From contig JAISAR010000100.1 of NCBI GenBank assembly GCA_031266615.1, forward strand, positions 1 through 38,341: DNA of 38,341 nucleotides, read 5' to 3'. Shown piece after piece: positions 1 through 8,839 of this stretch. Source of the DNA: Rickettsiales bacterium. GTDB taxonomy: Bacteria > Pseudomonadota > Alphaproteobacteria > Rickettsiales > Anaplasmataceae. Within the stretch, counting starts at the first letter, position 1, and each line of letters opens with the position of its first letter. Below the pieces are notes generated by a model. That model was not told the origin of the DNA, did no database searches, and saw nothing but the letters and a program-made list of their open reading frames with translations. The position numbers and the translations under genes are program-made.

Positions 1-1611
1 TTGACTGCTAGTACAACATTGCATAATTCTATTATGGCTATTTTGATCAAAATTTGCAAGATTTTTTATGCGAAATACTATATACAAGTGGTTGTGATTA
101 ATTTCAATTTGATGGATTAACATTCTAATAATATTTTGTTTAGTCTGCCAATCCACTTGATCAAGCTGTGATTCAATTCTTAAAGAAAAGTTTTTCAAGC
201 TATCTGTAACAAGGCTCAATTCTTGTTGTAACTTCTTTTGATCGAGTGTTCTTTCTTTCTCTTCTTCAATTTCTTTCAAATGTTGTTTCATTGTTGTGAT
301 TCTTGGTTCAAATTCTTCTTGGCTTATAAACCCTTTGGCATAGCTATCAATAAATTTTTTGATACTTAATCTTAGCTTACTTTCTTGCTTTTCACGTGTT
401 TGATTATGTAAAGGCTTTTTGTTCTCTGACAATCTACGTTGATATTCATTTGCAATCCTATCTGGCTCTTTCAAGATACTCTTGACTTCTTCCCATATAA
501 CTCCATCTAATACATCAGTGCGTATTGATTTATTATCGCAGATTTTATTGCCATTGAATTTGCTAGAGTTTGTACCAGAGCAACGATAGTAATAATATGT
601 CGACTTTTTATGAACGTGGTTTGTACCACAATAAGTATATTGACAACGTTGACATACCATTAAACCTTGCAATAAATATGTTTCTCTTCTTTGTCGTACT
701 CTTGCTCTTTGCCTATTTTCAGTTAGTTGTGCTTGCACTGAATCAAATAAAGGCTCATTGATTATTTTTGGTACTGGAATATAAGTCCAGTTCTCTTTAT
801 CACTGTTAAAGCGACCACTTTTAAGTTTACCACAAGTTCCTTTTTTTGACTTTTTTACTTGTGGTTTTGAGCATGTCCTAGTTTTACCATAAGCTGCTTT
901 TCCTATATAAGCAGGATTTCTTAACATGTTCCAAATAGTGCTCCTTTTCCAATACCTTTTTCCTGTTCGTGTTATTACCGGTATCTTATTCAGTTCATGT
1001 ACAACTTCTCCTATACTTGCTCTTTCTTGGCCAACCCGACTAAATATTTTACGCACTATATTTGCCTCTTCTTCATCAACCTCAAATTGAGCACTTCCTT
1101 CACCTACATGTTTTGCTATGTAGCGATAACCGTAAGGCGCCCTACCCATCACACTTATACACCCAGCTTTGGCCGCATGAAGTTTACCTCTACGGTTTCG
1201 TTCCATAATCTTTGCACGTTCATACTCTGCTATTGCTCCCTGAATCTGTAGAAATAAATGGGAATCCGGATTATCATCAAACTTATGATTCAAAAATACT
1301 ATTTCAGATCCAGCCTTTTTAAACTCTTCGAGTAAGATCATTTGATATGAAAATTTACGTGATAGCCGATCAGGTGAATGAATATATATCTTATCAATCT
1401 TACCTTCTGCTACTCTATCACGTAAATTTTCTAAGCCAGGACGTTCTAAATTTGATCCACTATAACCATTATCGACAAACTTATGCTCATCTAATAACTC
1501 ATGTCCATCACTACTAATGCGACGCTCCAACTCTACAATCTGACTCTCTATTGTATTCTCCTGTGCCTGTTGTCTTGATGAAACTCTTGCATACAAGCTT
1601 ACGGTTGTCAT
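1..1611 (-). CDS. Large serine recombinase (phage integrase), 3' end cut by window edge
   Basis: Reading the minus strand from the ATG at 1611 gives an open frame of about 537 codons that runs off position 1 without a stop, so the C-terminus lies outside the window. The N-terminus is a resolvase domain: YARVSS puts the candidate nucleophile at Ser11, followed by SPDRLSR (residues 79-85) and the YERAKIMERNRRG helix (130-142). A recombinase domain follows, then a zinc ribbon with Cys320, Cys323, Cys344 and Cys358, then a charged coiled-coil stretch (about 370-470). This order is typical of large serine integrases, which join phage attP to host attB. The start has a strong AGGAGG ribosome site nine bases upstream. 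The gene overlaps the end of a small upstream gene, and a copy of the repeated promoter-like motif lies at 1841-1869. No att site could be assigned. Confidence 0.93.
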   Translation of the reverse strand, partial: MTTVSLYARVSSRQQAQENTIESQIVELERRISSDGHELLDEHKFVDNGYSGSNLERPGLENLRDRVAEGKIDKIYIHSPDRLSRKFSYQMILLEEFKKAGSEIVFLNHKFDDNPDSHLFLQIQGAIAEYERAKIMERNRRGKLHAAKAGCISVMGRAPYGYRYIAKHVGEGSAQFEVDEEEANIVRKIFSRVGQERASIGEVVHELNKIPVITRTGKRYWKRSTIWNMLRNPAYIGKAAYGKTRTCSKPQVKKSKKGTCGKLKSGRFNSDKENWTYIPVPKIINEPLFDSVQAQLTENRQRARVRQRRETYLLQGLMVCQRCQYTYCGTNHVHKKSTYYYYRCSGTNSSKFNGNKICDNKSIRTDVLDGVIWEEVKSILKEPDRIANEYQRRLSENKKPLHNQTREKQESKLRLSIKKFIDSYAKGFISQEEFEPRITTMKQHLKEIEEEKERTLDQKKLQQELSLVTDSLKNFSLRIESQLDQVDWQTKQNIIRMLIHQIEINHNHLYIVFRIKNLANFDQNSHNRIMQCCTSSQ

Positions 1612-1729
1612 TTTCTTCTACCTCCTCTGTTTTACATTTCAATAATTGTTCATAAGCATTTGCCAAATATGTACCCGCCAACCTGTGAGGTTCATAACGG
1701 CAATTAATAGTTAATTCCCCTTTTTGCAT
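1514..1729 (-). CDS. Small hypothetical protein overlapping the integrase start
   Basis: A 71-codon frame just upstream of the integrase, overlapping its first 98 bases in another frame. The start has a good ribosome site (AGGAAG, seven bases before ATG). The first 35 or so residues (MQKGELTINCRYEPHRLAG and on) look like a folded short protein; the rest overlaps integrase codons and may be a trailing tail. I do not recognise a family. Its position as first gene after the promoter-like motif at 1841-1869 suggests co-transcription and translational coupling with the integrase, possibly as an accessory such as a recombination directionality factor, but nothing in the sequence proves that. Confidence 0.55.
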   Translation of the reverse strand: MQKGELTINCRYEPHRLAGTYLANAYEQLLKCKTEEVEENDNRKLVCKSFIKTTGTGEYNRESDCRVGASH

Positions 1730-1923
1730 GTTTTTCTTCCTGTGAATTTTTTTATAGGTTAGGAGACTTCTATTAAACTAAACCAATGCACACCTTATTT
1801 AAGAAAGCTATCTAGTTTACACAAATTCTCCCTAATTAAATATACAAGATTTGAAAAAATTATGTCCAAAAAATCTTTGCTTGAATTGTCATATTATGTA
1901 TAATATAGCTTATTTTATGTAAT
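1730..1923. other. Divergent intergenic region between integrase and unknown two-gene module
   Basis: It carries the minus-strand promoter-like motif (1841-1874). On the plus side there is a TATAAT box at 1899-1904, only about 20 bases before the ATG at 1924. No -35 at standard spacing is obvious (TTGAAT at 1881 is only 12 bases away) and there is no ribosome site before 1924, so the plus-strand transcript may have a very short leader. Confidence 0.4.
1841..1874 (-). promoter_or_regulatory. Promoter-like motif copy 1 (upstream of integrase unit)
   Basis: On the minus strand this reads ATTTTTTGGAC, 15 bases, then CTTGTATA. It matches the other five copies in both blocks and in the 15-base spacer. 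The leader to the first good start codon (1729) is about 119 bases, longer than the 34-40 bases of the other copies. That leader holds an AGGGAG followed by a nine-codon TTG frame (from 1824), perhaps a decayed first gene or a leader peptide. Confidence 0.7.
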
Positions 1924-3120
1924 ATGAATGTTCATCCAAGCCATGAATTTTGGGAAAGCGATTTAGAAGTTCCTGTTAACCTTTTATTAGATCGTTTTCA
2001 GGATTCTAATATACGTCAATCTTGGTTAGATTCCCTTTCTGGTAAACAACTGAGCATTATTTTTCAGCATTGCTTTAAAAATCATTTAAATGGACAACTT
2101 TTTCAAGACGGAGACTACGATGATAGATCCACTCAACAAAAACGTAAGATACTTGCCAGTTACTCTGACTCTCTTTTTAACTATTATCTCATTAGCTACT
2201 TCGATCGTACGAAACTTGAAGCTACAGTCAGTGAAGTAGCAAGATTTGCCCTCACTCAAGAGTTAATGAGATCGTACCTGATAAAAAATAATACTAAGTA
2301 TGATAAAAGATCCTTGTTATTTTTACTGTTTCACATAAATTGTGAACTTCTAAAATCTGTCTATCACTTTGATAAAGTACAAAAGAGAGGTTTCGTATCA
2401 TTTGCTCTACAGAAATCACCAAGACAAATAAATACTTCATTCAAGGAATTTATGTCACGAGAAGCCGTAGAGCAGATACTAAAGTTCGAAAACCAATTGC
2501 AGGGTTTTTTCCATCATCAAGATCGGATATATATGTTTGTACGCCGAGGAAGTGACATAGATTTACTACTTAATTCAAACAAGGTTGTTCATGGCCATAA
2601 ACCTGAGTGGATGATTTTAGATTTTTCGCTTGATGGTACAAAGGTTAATCTCTGTGCTAAAAATACTAATAAAGCTGTGGAAATAGCAAATAGCATTGTA
2701 AGTTGCTATTTCGACTGCGAATGTACTTTTGTAAATATACAAGATAAGAACTTTCCACTACAAGTGCATAAATTTCTTCAAGCATGTATAGAGGGTTCTG
2801 ACCCTAATATTTGTATATTTGAGTTAAATTTTAAGTCAGATTATTTTAAAAATAGTAATACATATCTTACTTTGAGTGTAAAGCCGTATGATCCTATTGC
2901 ACCAGAGTTACATATTTTAAAGCCATCTATTGGCAACGTACTACAATCTATTCAATCAGCTAAAGTAATGTTCCAAAACAAAAAGGTAACATTTTCTTTC
3001 AAATCAAGTGGGGAAATTTATTATTCAGAGCATCCGCTCAATAAAAAAGAAAGAGAGGAGCTAAAGAAACATATGGAACAATCTTATGCTCTTACAATCC
3101 TTTCACGAGCAAATTGCTGA
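1924..3120 (+). CDS. Hypothetical protein, first gene of unknown two-gene module
   Basis: A 398-residue soluble protein with no signal peptide, membrane segment or motif that I recognise. The N-terminal half is helical and rich in Leu, Phe and Lys. The C-terminal half (about 215-390) looks like mixed alpha/beta. The ATG at 1924 has no clear ribosome site, but a TATAAT box sits close upstream. The gene overlaps the next one by 35 bases, so the two products are likely made together and may act together. It sits alone on the plus strand between the leftward integrase and the convergent replication operon, a typical place for accessory cargo. Its role (regulation, defence, replication) is unknown. 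Confidence 0.8.
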   Translation: MNVHPSHEFWESDLEVPVNLLLDRFQDSNIRQSWLDSLSGKQLSIIFQHCFKNHLNGQLFQDGDYDDRSTQQKRKILASYSDSLFNYYLISYFDRTKLEATVSEVARFALTQELMRSYLIKNNTKYDKRSLLFLLFHINCELLKSVYHFDKVQKRGFVSFALQKSPRQINTSFKEFMSREAVEQILKFENQLQGFFHHQDRIYMFVRRGSDIDLLLNSNKVVHGHKPEWMILDFSLDGTKVNLCAKNTNKAVEIANSIVSCYFDCECTFVNIQDKNFPLQVHKFLQACIEGSDPNICIFELNFKSDYFKNSNTYLTLSVKPYDPIAPELHILKPSIGNVLQSIQSAKVMFQNKKVTFSFKSSGEIYYSEHPLNKKEREELKKHMEQSYALTILSRANC

Positions 3121-4195
3121 TCTTTTAAGTTCAAATAGTTCTTGGGTTAATCCAAGTCAAAATCATATTAAAGCAGCAAGGTACTTACTCGATCTTGGAT
3201 TGATAAAAATGCAAGAAAGGTACTATATTGTTTGTTCTCGTGAAGAAGATCATCTTGATTGGCCAAATGTAATTGATCCAAGCTGTAGCAATGAGGTTTT
3301 CATCGATCCAGACTTTGATGAAGCATGTGATGACGCTATTTGTGAAAACTGTTCTCGCCATATTTTGCCTAATACTTATCAAAAACAGAGATCTCATCTC
3401 TTATCCATATACTTAAATATAGAGAAAATCATAGACTGGTTTGAAACCGAGTTGAATGATTCAAGACTTATGTGGGAAAAAGTGGAAAAAGGAGTTTATT
3501 ATGTTTGTAATCAAGGTCGTATTGTAAATCTAATAATCCTTGATTTTTGTACTGATGCAATATTTCTAACTATAGATAAACTTAGAGTCCATCCAACAGT
3601 TCTCATTACTCTAAAAAAAGATATACCGAATCTATTATTGAGCCTATATGTAGTGCGAATGGTAGAACTGTTTTGTCAGCTTAAGACTTTAACTGAGATA
3701 TTTCAAGAAGCAGCTAAAAGAGGAGTACCAGAGGTAGTAGAAAATACTTCTTTGCAAGTTTTACCAGCTTCATATATTTCGCTTAAACGTGTTGAACCAA
3801 TTGTACCAACAAAGCTTTTGGAGTTACAGGTAGTTAAAGGTATGGTATATGTTAATAGCGTTGAAGTTATAAATAAAAAAGCTGTATCATGTCTTAATAT
3901 TTTTCGAATATTGTTCAAGCAATTTTTACATGACTGTGAGAAAGAATTACCACCTGAAAAACATACACTTCTCAATATTAACCAGTTAGAAAAACTCTTG
4001 GGACTTAGTTTAGAAGCAGATTTAGAACATCAAATCAGAAGACCATTAAATAAGATGCAAAAAATGATCAAAGCTACATTAGCTAAGGAATTAGGATTAA
4101 GTATTGAACGTAATGATGTAATACAAACACTTGGTTGGCAAAGATTATCACATGGTTATCGTATTAACCCTTTTACTTTGACTATAAAAAAATAG
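3086..4195 (+). CDS. Hypothetical protein with possible zinc site and C-terminal wHTH, second gene of module
   Basis: A 369-residue protein overlapping the end of the first module gene by 35 bases, implying coupled translation. The N-terminal part has a cluster of possible metal ligands: Cys50, His56, Cys67, Cys81 and CENC at Cys86/Cys89. The last 75 or so residues (LLGLSLEADLEHQIRRP, then LGWQRLSHGYRINP) resemble a winged-helix with a terminal hairpin, as in OmpR-type DNA-binding domains, although this is a visual impression only. No catalytic motif was recognised. The gene ends 12 bases from the 3' end of the convergent replication operon, with no clear terminator between them. Confidence 0.8.
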   Translation: MLLQSFHEQIADLLSSNSSWVNPSQNHIKAARYLLDLGLIKMQERYYIVCSREEDHLDWPNVIDPSCSNEVFIDPDFDEACDDAICENCSRHILPNTYQKQRSHLLSIYLNIEKIIDWFETELNDSRLMWEKVEKGVYYVCNQGRIVNLIILDFCTDAIFLTIDKLRVHPTVLITLKKDIPNLLLSLYVVRMVELFCQLKTLTEIFQEAAKRGVPEVVENTSLQVLPASYISLKRVEPIVPTKLLELQVVKGMVYVNSVEVINKKAVSCLNIFRILFKQFLHDCEKELPPEKHTLLNINQLEKLLGLSLEADLEHQIRRPLNKMQKMIKATLAKELGLSIERNDVIQTLGWQRLSHGYRINPFTLTIKK

Positions 4196-4207
4196 AGTTT
4201 TTTGTTA

Positions 4208-6229
4208 TCAAAAATAGTTTTTTTCAGCTCCATGAGTAAATTTTCCAGTTCCACGTGCAAATGGTCCTGTTTTAATATCAAGCCATTTATCCTCTTTTGA
4301 ACCATTAGCCATTCCTTTAACTATTTGCTTTGCTTGTAAAAGCTCTTGAACTATACGCTCTAGTCTATCCCTTCCCATACTATGAAAAACTTCAGGCAGT
4401 CTATGCCGTTGTTTATGTATTCCTGCACTTCCTGTATGAGTAAATGGATGTCCTGAAATAGCAGCTCGCGCAATTGAGTCAATAAGATATATTTTTAGAT
4501 CTTTATCGCTAATATTTTGAGCTTTTAATTGTTCAGTAATGTCTTCCAATAGTCCTGTTTCTTCATTTCTTAGGTAAGTGCGTATGGTACGATCAGCAAG
4601 GCCATTTGCTTTAACAACTGCTCCATAAAATAGTGCATTTTGTCTTGGGATTTTTCCAATTGACCTAAAAATCATCGGTTTAGTTATATCCTCAACAGGC
4701 CAAAAAGCAAAAGAACACCTGACTCCATTTACGAGAGCAGAAGTACCTCGAATAGCATCTCGTGCTTGCTCTACTGTTGATATAGGCTTTTCTCCCTTCA
4801 GCTTTCTCATATGATGTGCAGTAATTATTGAAGCTCCAGTGCTACATGCTAAATCAGATAATAAACACATGAGATAATCCCCTACTGCTGGGTCAGCATT
4901 TAAATCTGCATGAATGAAAGAAGCAAGAGGATCAAATATAATGAGCTTCAAATCTTTTATCTTGCTCAGCTGTTTCACTACAGACTCAAATTCTGGAGAT
5001 ATTTCTACAACTTTACCGCGAACATTCTTAAGTATGGTAAATGATCCTCCTATATTTGGCAGTGGTACAATAAATAGCCTATCTTTATATTTTAATCTCT
5101 CGCATTTTGGATCAAGTCGTTCTAAGCGACGATGTATTTCATTTGTATCATCTTCTGCAGAAAATACCACAACAGATCCGTGTTCAGTAACAAGTTGGCC
5201 AAATCCGCATACCTGATCTATGCTAGCTGCAACCTTGAGGGCTAGGTCAAGAAGAAGCATACCTTTACCAGTATCACCCATTGCAGCTAAAATAGATGTG
5301 ACACCCAAAGGAAATAATCCTTCAACTAAGAATCTTTGCTTTGGTACTGGACCTACAAAACGCTCCACACTCCAGCTAAAAATATCAAGCGGTGATTTAA
5401 TAATTATTTTTCTTGAGTTTTTTTCGATGAAGTCAAAAATATCTATATTCTCTTGTACAGCATCAGCAGCATCCCAACTCCTTAGTTTATCTGGTGGAAT
5501 CCTAAGCGTAGCAAGTGATGCAACACCAAGTTCTAAAAGTTTCTTTTCAGCGTTTTTAGCATATTTATTACCTGCTTCATCATTGTCTGGCCAAATGATA
5601 ATATGTTTACCTTTTAGCGGAGTCCAATCTGTTTTATCAATAGGTGCATTTGCTCCAAACATTGCTGTTGTTGCAGTTATTCCTTTCTCTATAAGTACTT
5701 CTGCGCATTTTTCTCCTTCAACCAGAACAACCTTATCTGATTTTAAGATACCTGGAATGTTGTAGAGCGGCCTTATCTTTGGCTCTTTGAATCTCTGCTT
5801 TTTAGCATCAAATGGTTTAAACTGTTTTTTCTCTAAAGGAGGATCATAACGGTAGACTATTACGATTACTTGGTTATTTTCATCGTAGTAGTTCCAACTA
5901 CAAGTCAGGTATTGTTCTAGATCTCTAATATTAATTTTTTCTTTGATGCCAAGCCATTCACTTATTGAAAGCATTACTTCAGGAAATTCTATTTTGGCAT
6001 TCTTCCCATGTACCGTTGCCCAAAGGTCGATAATGTCACCGCCTTCTCCTGTTGCAAAATCTTTCCATAATCCAGCTCTTTCGCCTGTTAATTCTATTAC
6101 AGTACTTTTGCCTTTGTTACCCTGTACATCACCTACATAAAACTTATCACCACGAAATGTTCCCCTTGGTAGTAGATGAAAAAGACAAGATCTGATGTTT
6201 TGCAAAAGCTGAGTTTTTAGCTCTACCAT
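4208..6229 (-). CDS. Phage replication primase/helicase: TOPRIM plus RecA-fold ATPase
   Basis: A 673-residue protein with an N-terminal domain (residues 10-75) ending in the GDIIDLW signature. A TOPRIM domain follows, with LVEGEK (Glu171) and WPDNDEAG (Asp215, Asp217), the acidic residues used for metal-dependent primer synthesis. Next comes a RecA/RepA-like ATPase with Walker A AAMGDTGKGM (315-324) and Walker B LIIFDP (429-434). The C-terminal 150 residues may contain a small DNA-binding region. The order resembles fused primase-helicases of phages and plasmids (RepA/DnaB-like) and points to DNA unwinding and priming at the phage origin. It is the last gene of the leftward replication operon, 22 bases after the paralogous ATPase gene. 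Its N-terminal domain is shared with that neighbour. Confidence 0.85.
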   Translation of the reverse strand: MVELKTQLLQNIRSCLFHLLPRGTFRGDKFYVGDVQGNKGKSTVIELTGERAGLWKDFATGEGGDIIDLWATVHGKNAKIEFPEVMLSISEWLGIKEKINIRDLEQYLTCSWNYYDENNQVIVIVYRYDPPLEKKQFKPFDAKKQRFKEPKIRPLYNIPGILKSDKVVLVEGEKCAEVLIEKGITATTAMFGANAPIDKTDWTPLKGKHIIIWPDNDEAGNKYAKNAEKKLLELGVASLATLRIPPDKLRSWDAADAVQENIDIFDFIEKNSRKIIIKSPLDIFSWSVERFVGPVPKQRFLVEGLFPLGVTSILAAMGDTGKGMLLLDLALKVAASIDQVCGFGQLVTEHGSVVVFSAEDDTNEIHRRLERLDPKCERLKYKDRLFIVPLPNIGGSFTILKNVRGKVVEISPEFESVVKQLSKIKDLKLIIFDPLASFIHADLNADPAVGDYLMCLLSDLACSTGASIITAHHMRKLKGEKPISTVEQARDAIRGTSALVNGVRCSFAFWPVEDITKPMIFRSIGKIPRQNALFYGAVVKANGLADRTIRTYLRNEETGLLEDITEQLKAQNISDKDLKIYLIDSIARAAISGHPFTHTGSAGIHKQRHRLPEVFHSMGRDRLERIVQELLQAKQIVKGMANGSKEDKWLDIKTGPFARGTGKFTHGAEKNYF

Positions 6230-6251
6230 AGTGTCCGTTTTTGCAGATAAA

Positions 6252-7478
6252 TTAAGCCGTAGCTATAACTTTAGAATTCTGCCAACGCCCATTTACTCTG
6301 CTAATGAATTTTGCTGGTATTGATTTGCCGTTTCTTAGCTCATATACTACTTGCAAGACATTTGCGCGTTTACTTGGTTGAAACATTACCATACCAGACG
6401 TGTAAAAACTTCTTAAAGCATTAGCACCAATTAAAGCTTGAAAAGGACTTTTTGCTAATGTAGCTGTGGATACTTTTCTGGTATGACGTGTAATAATGAT
6501 TCCAGCCATAGGATTAATTATAGAACGTAATTTTTCTATTCTGCTTTGCAGGCCAGAAAATATATTTTCATAGTCAATCGAATCCAAGACGATAAGATCT
6601 ATCGTTTTAAATTTTTCCCCTATGATCTCTTTTATTCTCTCTATACCTTCATCATTTAAAGTTAATCTCATCTTTGTAGTAACAATCAAGTTTTCTTCTG
6701 CTAGATTTGGTAGCCTTTGATTAGTTATGATTTGTTGTATGCGTTCCCTGATGTAATTGTACTCCATCTCATTTTGCAGATAGATTATTTTTAGCGGCCT
6801 TGCTGACTTCATCTTAAGAAACGATACTCCTGCTGCAAGATGTGCAAGCAAAGAGAGGAGAAAATAACTTTTGCCAACTTTTGGAGTACCACCAACGACT
6901 AAAAGACCACCTGGAGTGAGAATTCGTGGAGCTATTATGTCTTCTGGTATTGGTGATTGATCGCTCAAGTACTGCTTTACAGAAAATATTTTTTCTTCTC
7001 TCTTTTCCCCATTTTTTTCTCCACTCTTTGATTTCTTATTGAGCCACTTCCTAGCAGAATCTATATCACCTTTAATTAAAACCCAAAGATCAATAATATC
7101 ACCGCTAGTCCCTTTGGTAAAATTACGCCAATCACCAGCTTCCTTACCTACTATTTTAACTGTAATTGTATTTCCATTTAAGTTTCCAATATAAGTTTTT
7201 TCTCGGTAAAATTCACCATTTGGAAGTAGGTAAGAAACACACTCCTTGATATTATCAATTAATAATGCTTTTATCTTTTCTTGCTTTTTAGACATAAAAC
7301 TCCCATACATATTTTTTATACGTTTAAAGTTGAGATTAGCTAGCTCACAAACAGTTTCAAAAGATTTTGAATTCAGCCAATTAATTGCTTCTTCTCTTAG
7401 CTTTGGGTTTTTTCCTACTGCGTCCTGAATACCTCTAGTAACGACAGCAGACCAAAGCTTTTCCTCGTCGTACTTCAA
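6252..7478 (-). CDS. RepA-like RecA-fold ATPase with N-terminal domain shared with the primase
   Basis: A 408-residue protein. Residues 1-60 (LWSAVVTRGIQDAVG, then AINWLNSKSFETVCELA) resemble a small domain that is often a stand-alone phage protein. Residues 75-135 repeat the N-terminal domain of the neighbouring primase, ending in the same GDIIDLW. The rest is a RecA-fold ATPase with Walker A GGTPKVGKS (196-204) and Walker B LIVLDS (295-300). The start appears to be TTG at 7478, overlapping the TGA of the preceding gene as TTGA, so translation is probably coupled; the next ATG would remove the first conserved domain. A second helicase or helicase loader in phage replication is the likely role, but it is not proven. 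Confidence 0.8.
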   Translation of the reverse strand: MKYDEEKLWSAVVTRGIQDAVGKNPKLREEAINWLNSKSFETVCELANLNFKRIKNMYGSFMSKKQEKIKALLIDNIKECVSYLLPNGEFYREKTYIGNLNGNTITVKIVGKEAGDWRNFTKGTSGDIIDLWVLIKGDIDSARKWLNKKSKSGEKNGEKREEKIFSVKQYLSDQSPIPEDIIAPRILTPGGLLVVGGTPKVGKSYFLLSLLAHLAAGVSFLKMKSARPLKIIYLQNEMEYNYIRERIQQIITNQRLPNLAEENLIVTTKMRLTLNDEGIERIKEIIGEKFKTIDLIVLDSIDYENIFSGLQSRIEKLRSIINPMAGIIITRHTRKVSTATLAKSPFQALIGANALRSFYTSGMVMFQPSKRANVLQVVYELRNGKSIPAKFISRVNGRWQNSKVIATA

Positions 7479-7963
7479 AATGGTACTCTGTCAATTTCAT
7501 AATTTTTGCGGTATTCTGGAGTAACTACCGAAGCAATTTTGTTCTTCTCTCCATATTCATCAGTTATAACACCTACCTTTACTGTAAACTCTAAGCCATT
7601 TAATTCTGCAATTGAATTTAGCTTACGAGCAAGGATTGCACTTTCTGAGTTATCATGTGGATGAATGTCACGTGCTGATTCCAAGATACTGCGAAGCATA
7701 GAGCGACCCATTTCTCCCCAAGTATCTTCTGCTTTACTACTTTTAATACCAATTATTTGGTAAATCTTGTGCTTTTCATATAGACCTTCAATAACGGTAA
7801 ATTCTGTATTTAAATAAATGCTACCGGTAGTAGGGCTTTTAGTAAACCAATGCTCATAACCTCCAGGCTTGATTGTCATTTTTACCTTTACTATTGTACC
7901 TTTAGGTATTAGTCTACTTTGCGGTTTTACAGTGTTAAAATCAGTTAATAGGTTTTGTAACAT
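7475..7963 (-). CDS. Probable phage ssDNA-binding protein (DUF669-like)
   Basis: A 162-residue protein of beta-rich character, with the early motif IPKGTIVKVKMTIKPGG and later TEFTVIEGLY and KIYQIIGI. This pattern fits the DUF669-type proteins that phages encode next to Sak4-like ATPases and that are thought to bind single-stranded DNA. The ATG at 7963 has a GGAG ribosome site eight bases upstream. The gene follows the Sak4-like ATPase by 23 bases and overlaps the next gene's TTG start. Family assignment is from memory and moderate. Confidence 0.65.
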   Translation of the reverse strand: MLQNLLTDFNTVKPQSRLIPKGTIVKVKMTIKPGGYEHWFTKSPTTGSIYLNTEFTVIEGLYEKHKIYQIIGIKSSKAEDTWGEMGRSMLRSILESARDIHPHDNSESAILARKLNSIAELNGLEFTVKVGVITDEYGEKNKIASVVTPEYRKNYEIDRVPF

Positions 7964-7986
7964 ATATCACTCTCCATGTTTAAATT

Positions 7987-8784
7987 TTAAAACTTGCTTT
8001 TAATCTTTGTAAGCAGCTTACCTAAGTGTGGTTCTTCAACCATACTCAGACGTCCACTACGATCCTTAGCTGGGTATCCCCAGGGATTTAAAGTGTGGCA
8101 AACAAAAGAGCGCTTCTCCGTTCCATCATCTTTCTTGATTCCAACCATACTGATTACTTCGTCAACTATCCCAGGAATTTCACTAGCAGTTTTAGTTCCT
8201 TCGCATTGAGGTAGCCAAATTGGACGATTGAAGTCATCGAGATATTGACCTAAAGTGCCAACTGTGATGATGTCTTTGTCTCTGATGTGTTGAAATTGAT
8301 TGAGCCAAGCCATCATTTCCTGAGCAAGTAATCCATAGGCAGCTCTCATGTCCTGTTTTCCCGATCTCTCAGAAAAAGCTTCAGGTTGCATTTTTGCCCA
8401 TAATAGACATAAACGTGAAGCAACGGTTATACTATCTACAAAGATGCATTGGTATTTAGAAAACTCAGAGAAAAGATCTTTGTACTTACCAGATACATGT
8501 TCATGGTGTCTTTGGCTATATGCTTGATCAGACTTCAGCGCAGGATTAGGCCCCCCTATAAGACAAGCAATATCTCTAGCTTCATTCCAAGTGCGAAGAC
8601 TAATTGAATCTCCTTGCCAATCTTGAACAGCAAGAAGCCCTGCTTCAAAATCAAGGCAAAGTGTTGGTTCATCTACGGTCTTTAGGAGACTTGTTTTACC
8701 AATACCATAAGGACCAAAGATGACCATTTTTACAGTTGATATTGTTTGCAATCTTTCATTATTATTCAAAATTTTAAGAACCAT
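7987..8784 (-). CDS. Sak4-like phage recombination ATPase (AAA_24/NTP-binding type)
   Basis: A 265-residue single-domain P-loop protein. Walker A is GPYGIGKTS (24-32), Walker B is CIFVDS (113-118), and the region between contains the LCLDFEAGL stretch typical of phage nucleotide-binding proteins of this group. Sak4-like proteins are short RecA-fold ATPases that promote single-strand annealing with a phage SSB, and the next gene downstream looks like that SSB. This is the first gene of the leftward replication operon. The start at 8784 lies 34 bases past the CTTG block of a promoter-like motif. A three-codon frame (ATG at 8796) sits just before it. Confidence 0.8.
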   Translation of the reverse strand: MVLKILNNNERLQTISTVKMVIFGPYGIGKTSLLKTVDEPTLCLDFEAGLLAVQDWQGDSISLRTWNEARDIACLIGGPNPALKSDQAYSQRHHEHVSGKYKDLFSEFSKYQCIFVDSITVASRLCLLWAKMQPEAFSERSGKQDMRAAYGLLAQEMMAWLNQFQHIRDKDIITVGTLGQYLDDFNRPIWLPQCEGTKTASEIPGIVDEVISMVGIKKDDGTEKRSFVCHTLNPWGYPAKDRSGRLSMVEEPHLGKLLTKIKSKF

Positions 8785-8805
8785 TATTTATCCATGCTAC
8801 GATGT

Positions 8806-8839
8806 ATATATATACAAGAAAGGCAAAAATTTTGTTCAA
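8806..8839 (-). promoter_or_regulatory. Promoter-like motif copy 2 (replication operon)
   Basis: On the minus strand: TTGAAC, exactly 15 bases, CTTGTATATATATAC. It drives the operon 8784 to 4208 by position. The first block overlaps the last codon and stop of the sigma-like gene, so the motif is confined between two genes. This copy has TTGAAC rather than TTGGAC, the only substitution in that block among six copies. Confidence 0.72.

Noticed and set aside
71..110. Possible seventh motif copy (minus strand CTTGTATATAG after TTGAAA)
   Set aside because: The spacer is 13 rather than 15 bases, the first block is TTGAAA, and it lies inside the integrase coding sequence with no gene start after it.
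570..1251. Plus-strand frames of 63 and 84 codons
   Set aside because: They lie antisense to the integrase, which has clear domains and a strong start; they have no ribosome sites or family features.
4196..4207. Bidirectional terminator between the two convergent units
   Set aside because: There are T- and A-runs, but only a 4-bp stem could be found; this is not enough to call a terminator.
4914..5765. Plus-strand frames of 100 and 181 codons
   Set aside because: Both are antisense to the TOPRIM/ATPase gene and are Ser/Ile/Leu-rich shadow translations of its conserved motifs.
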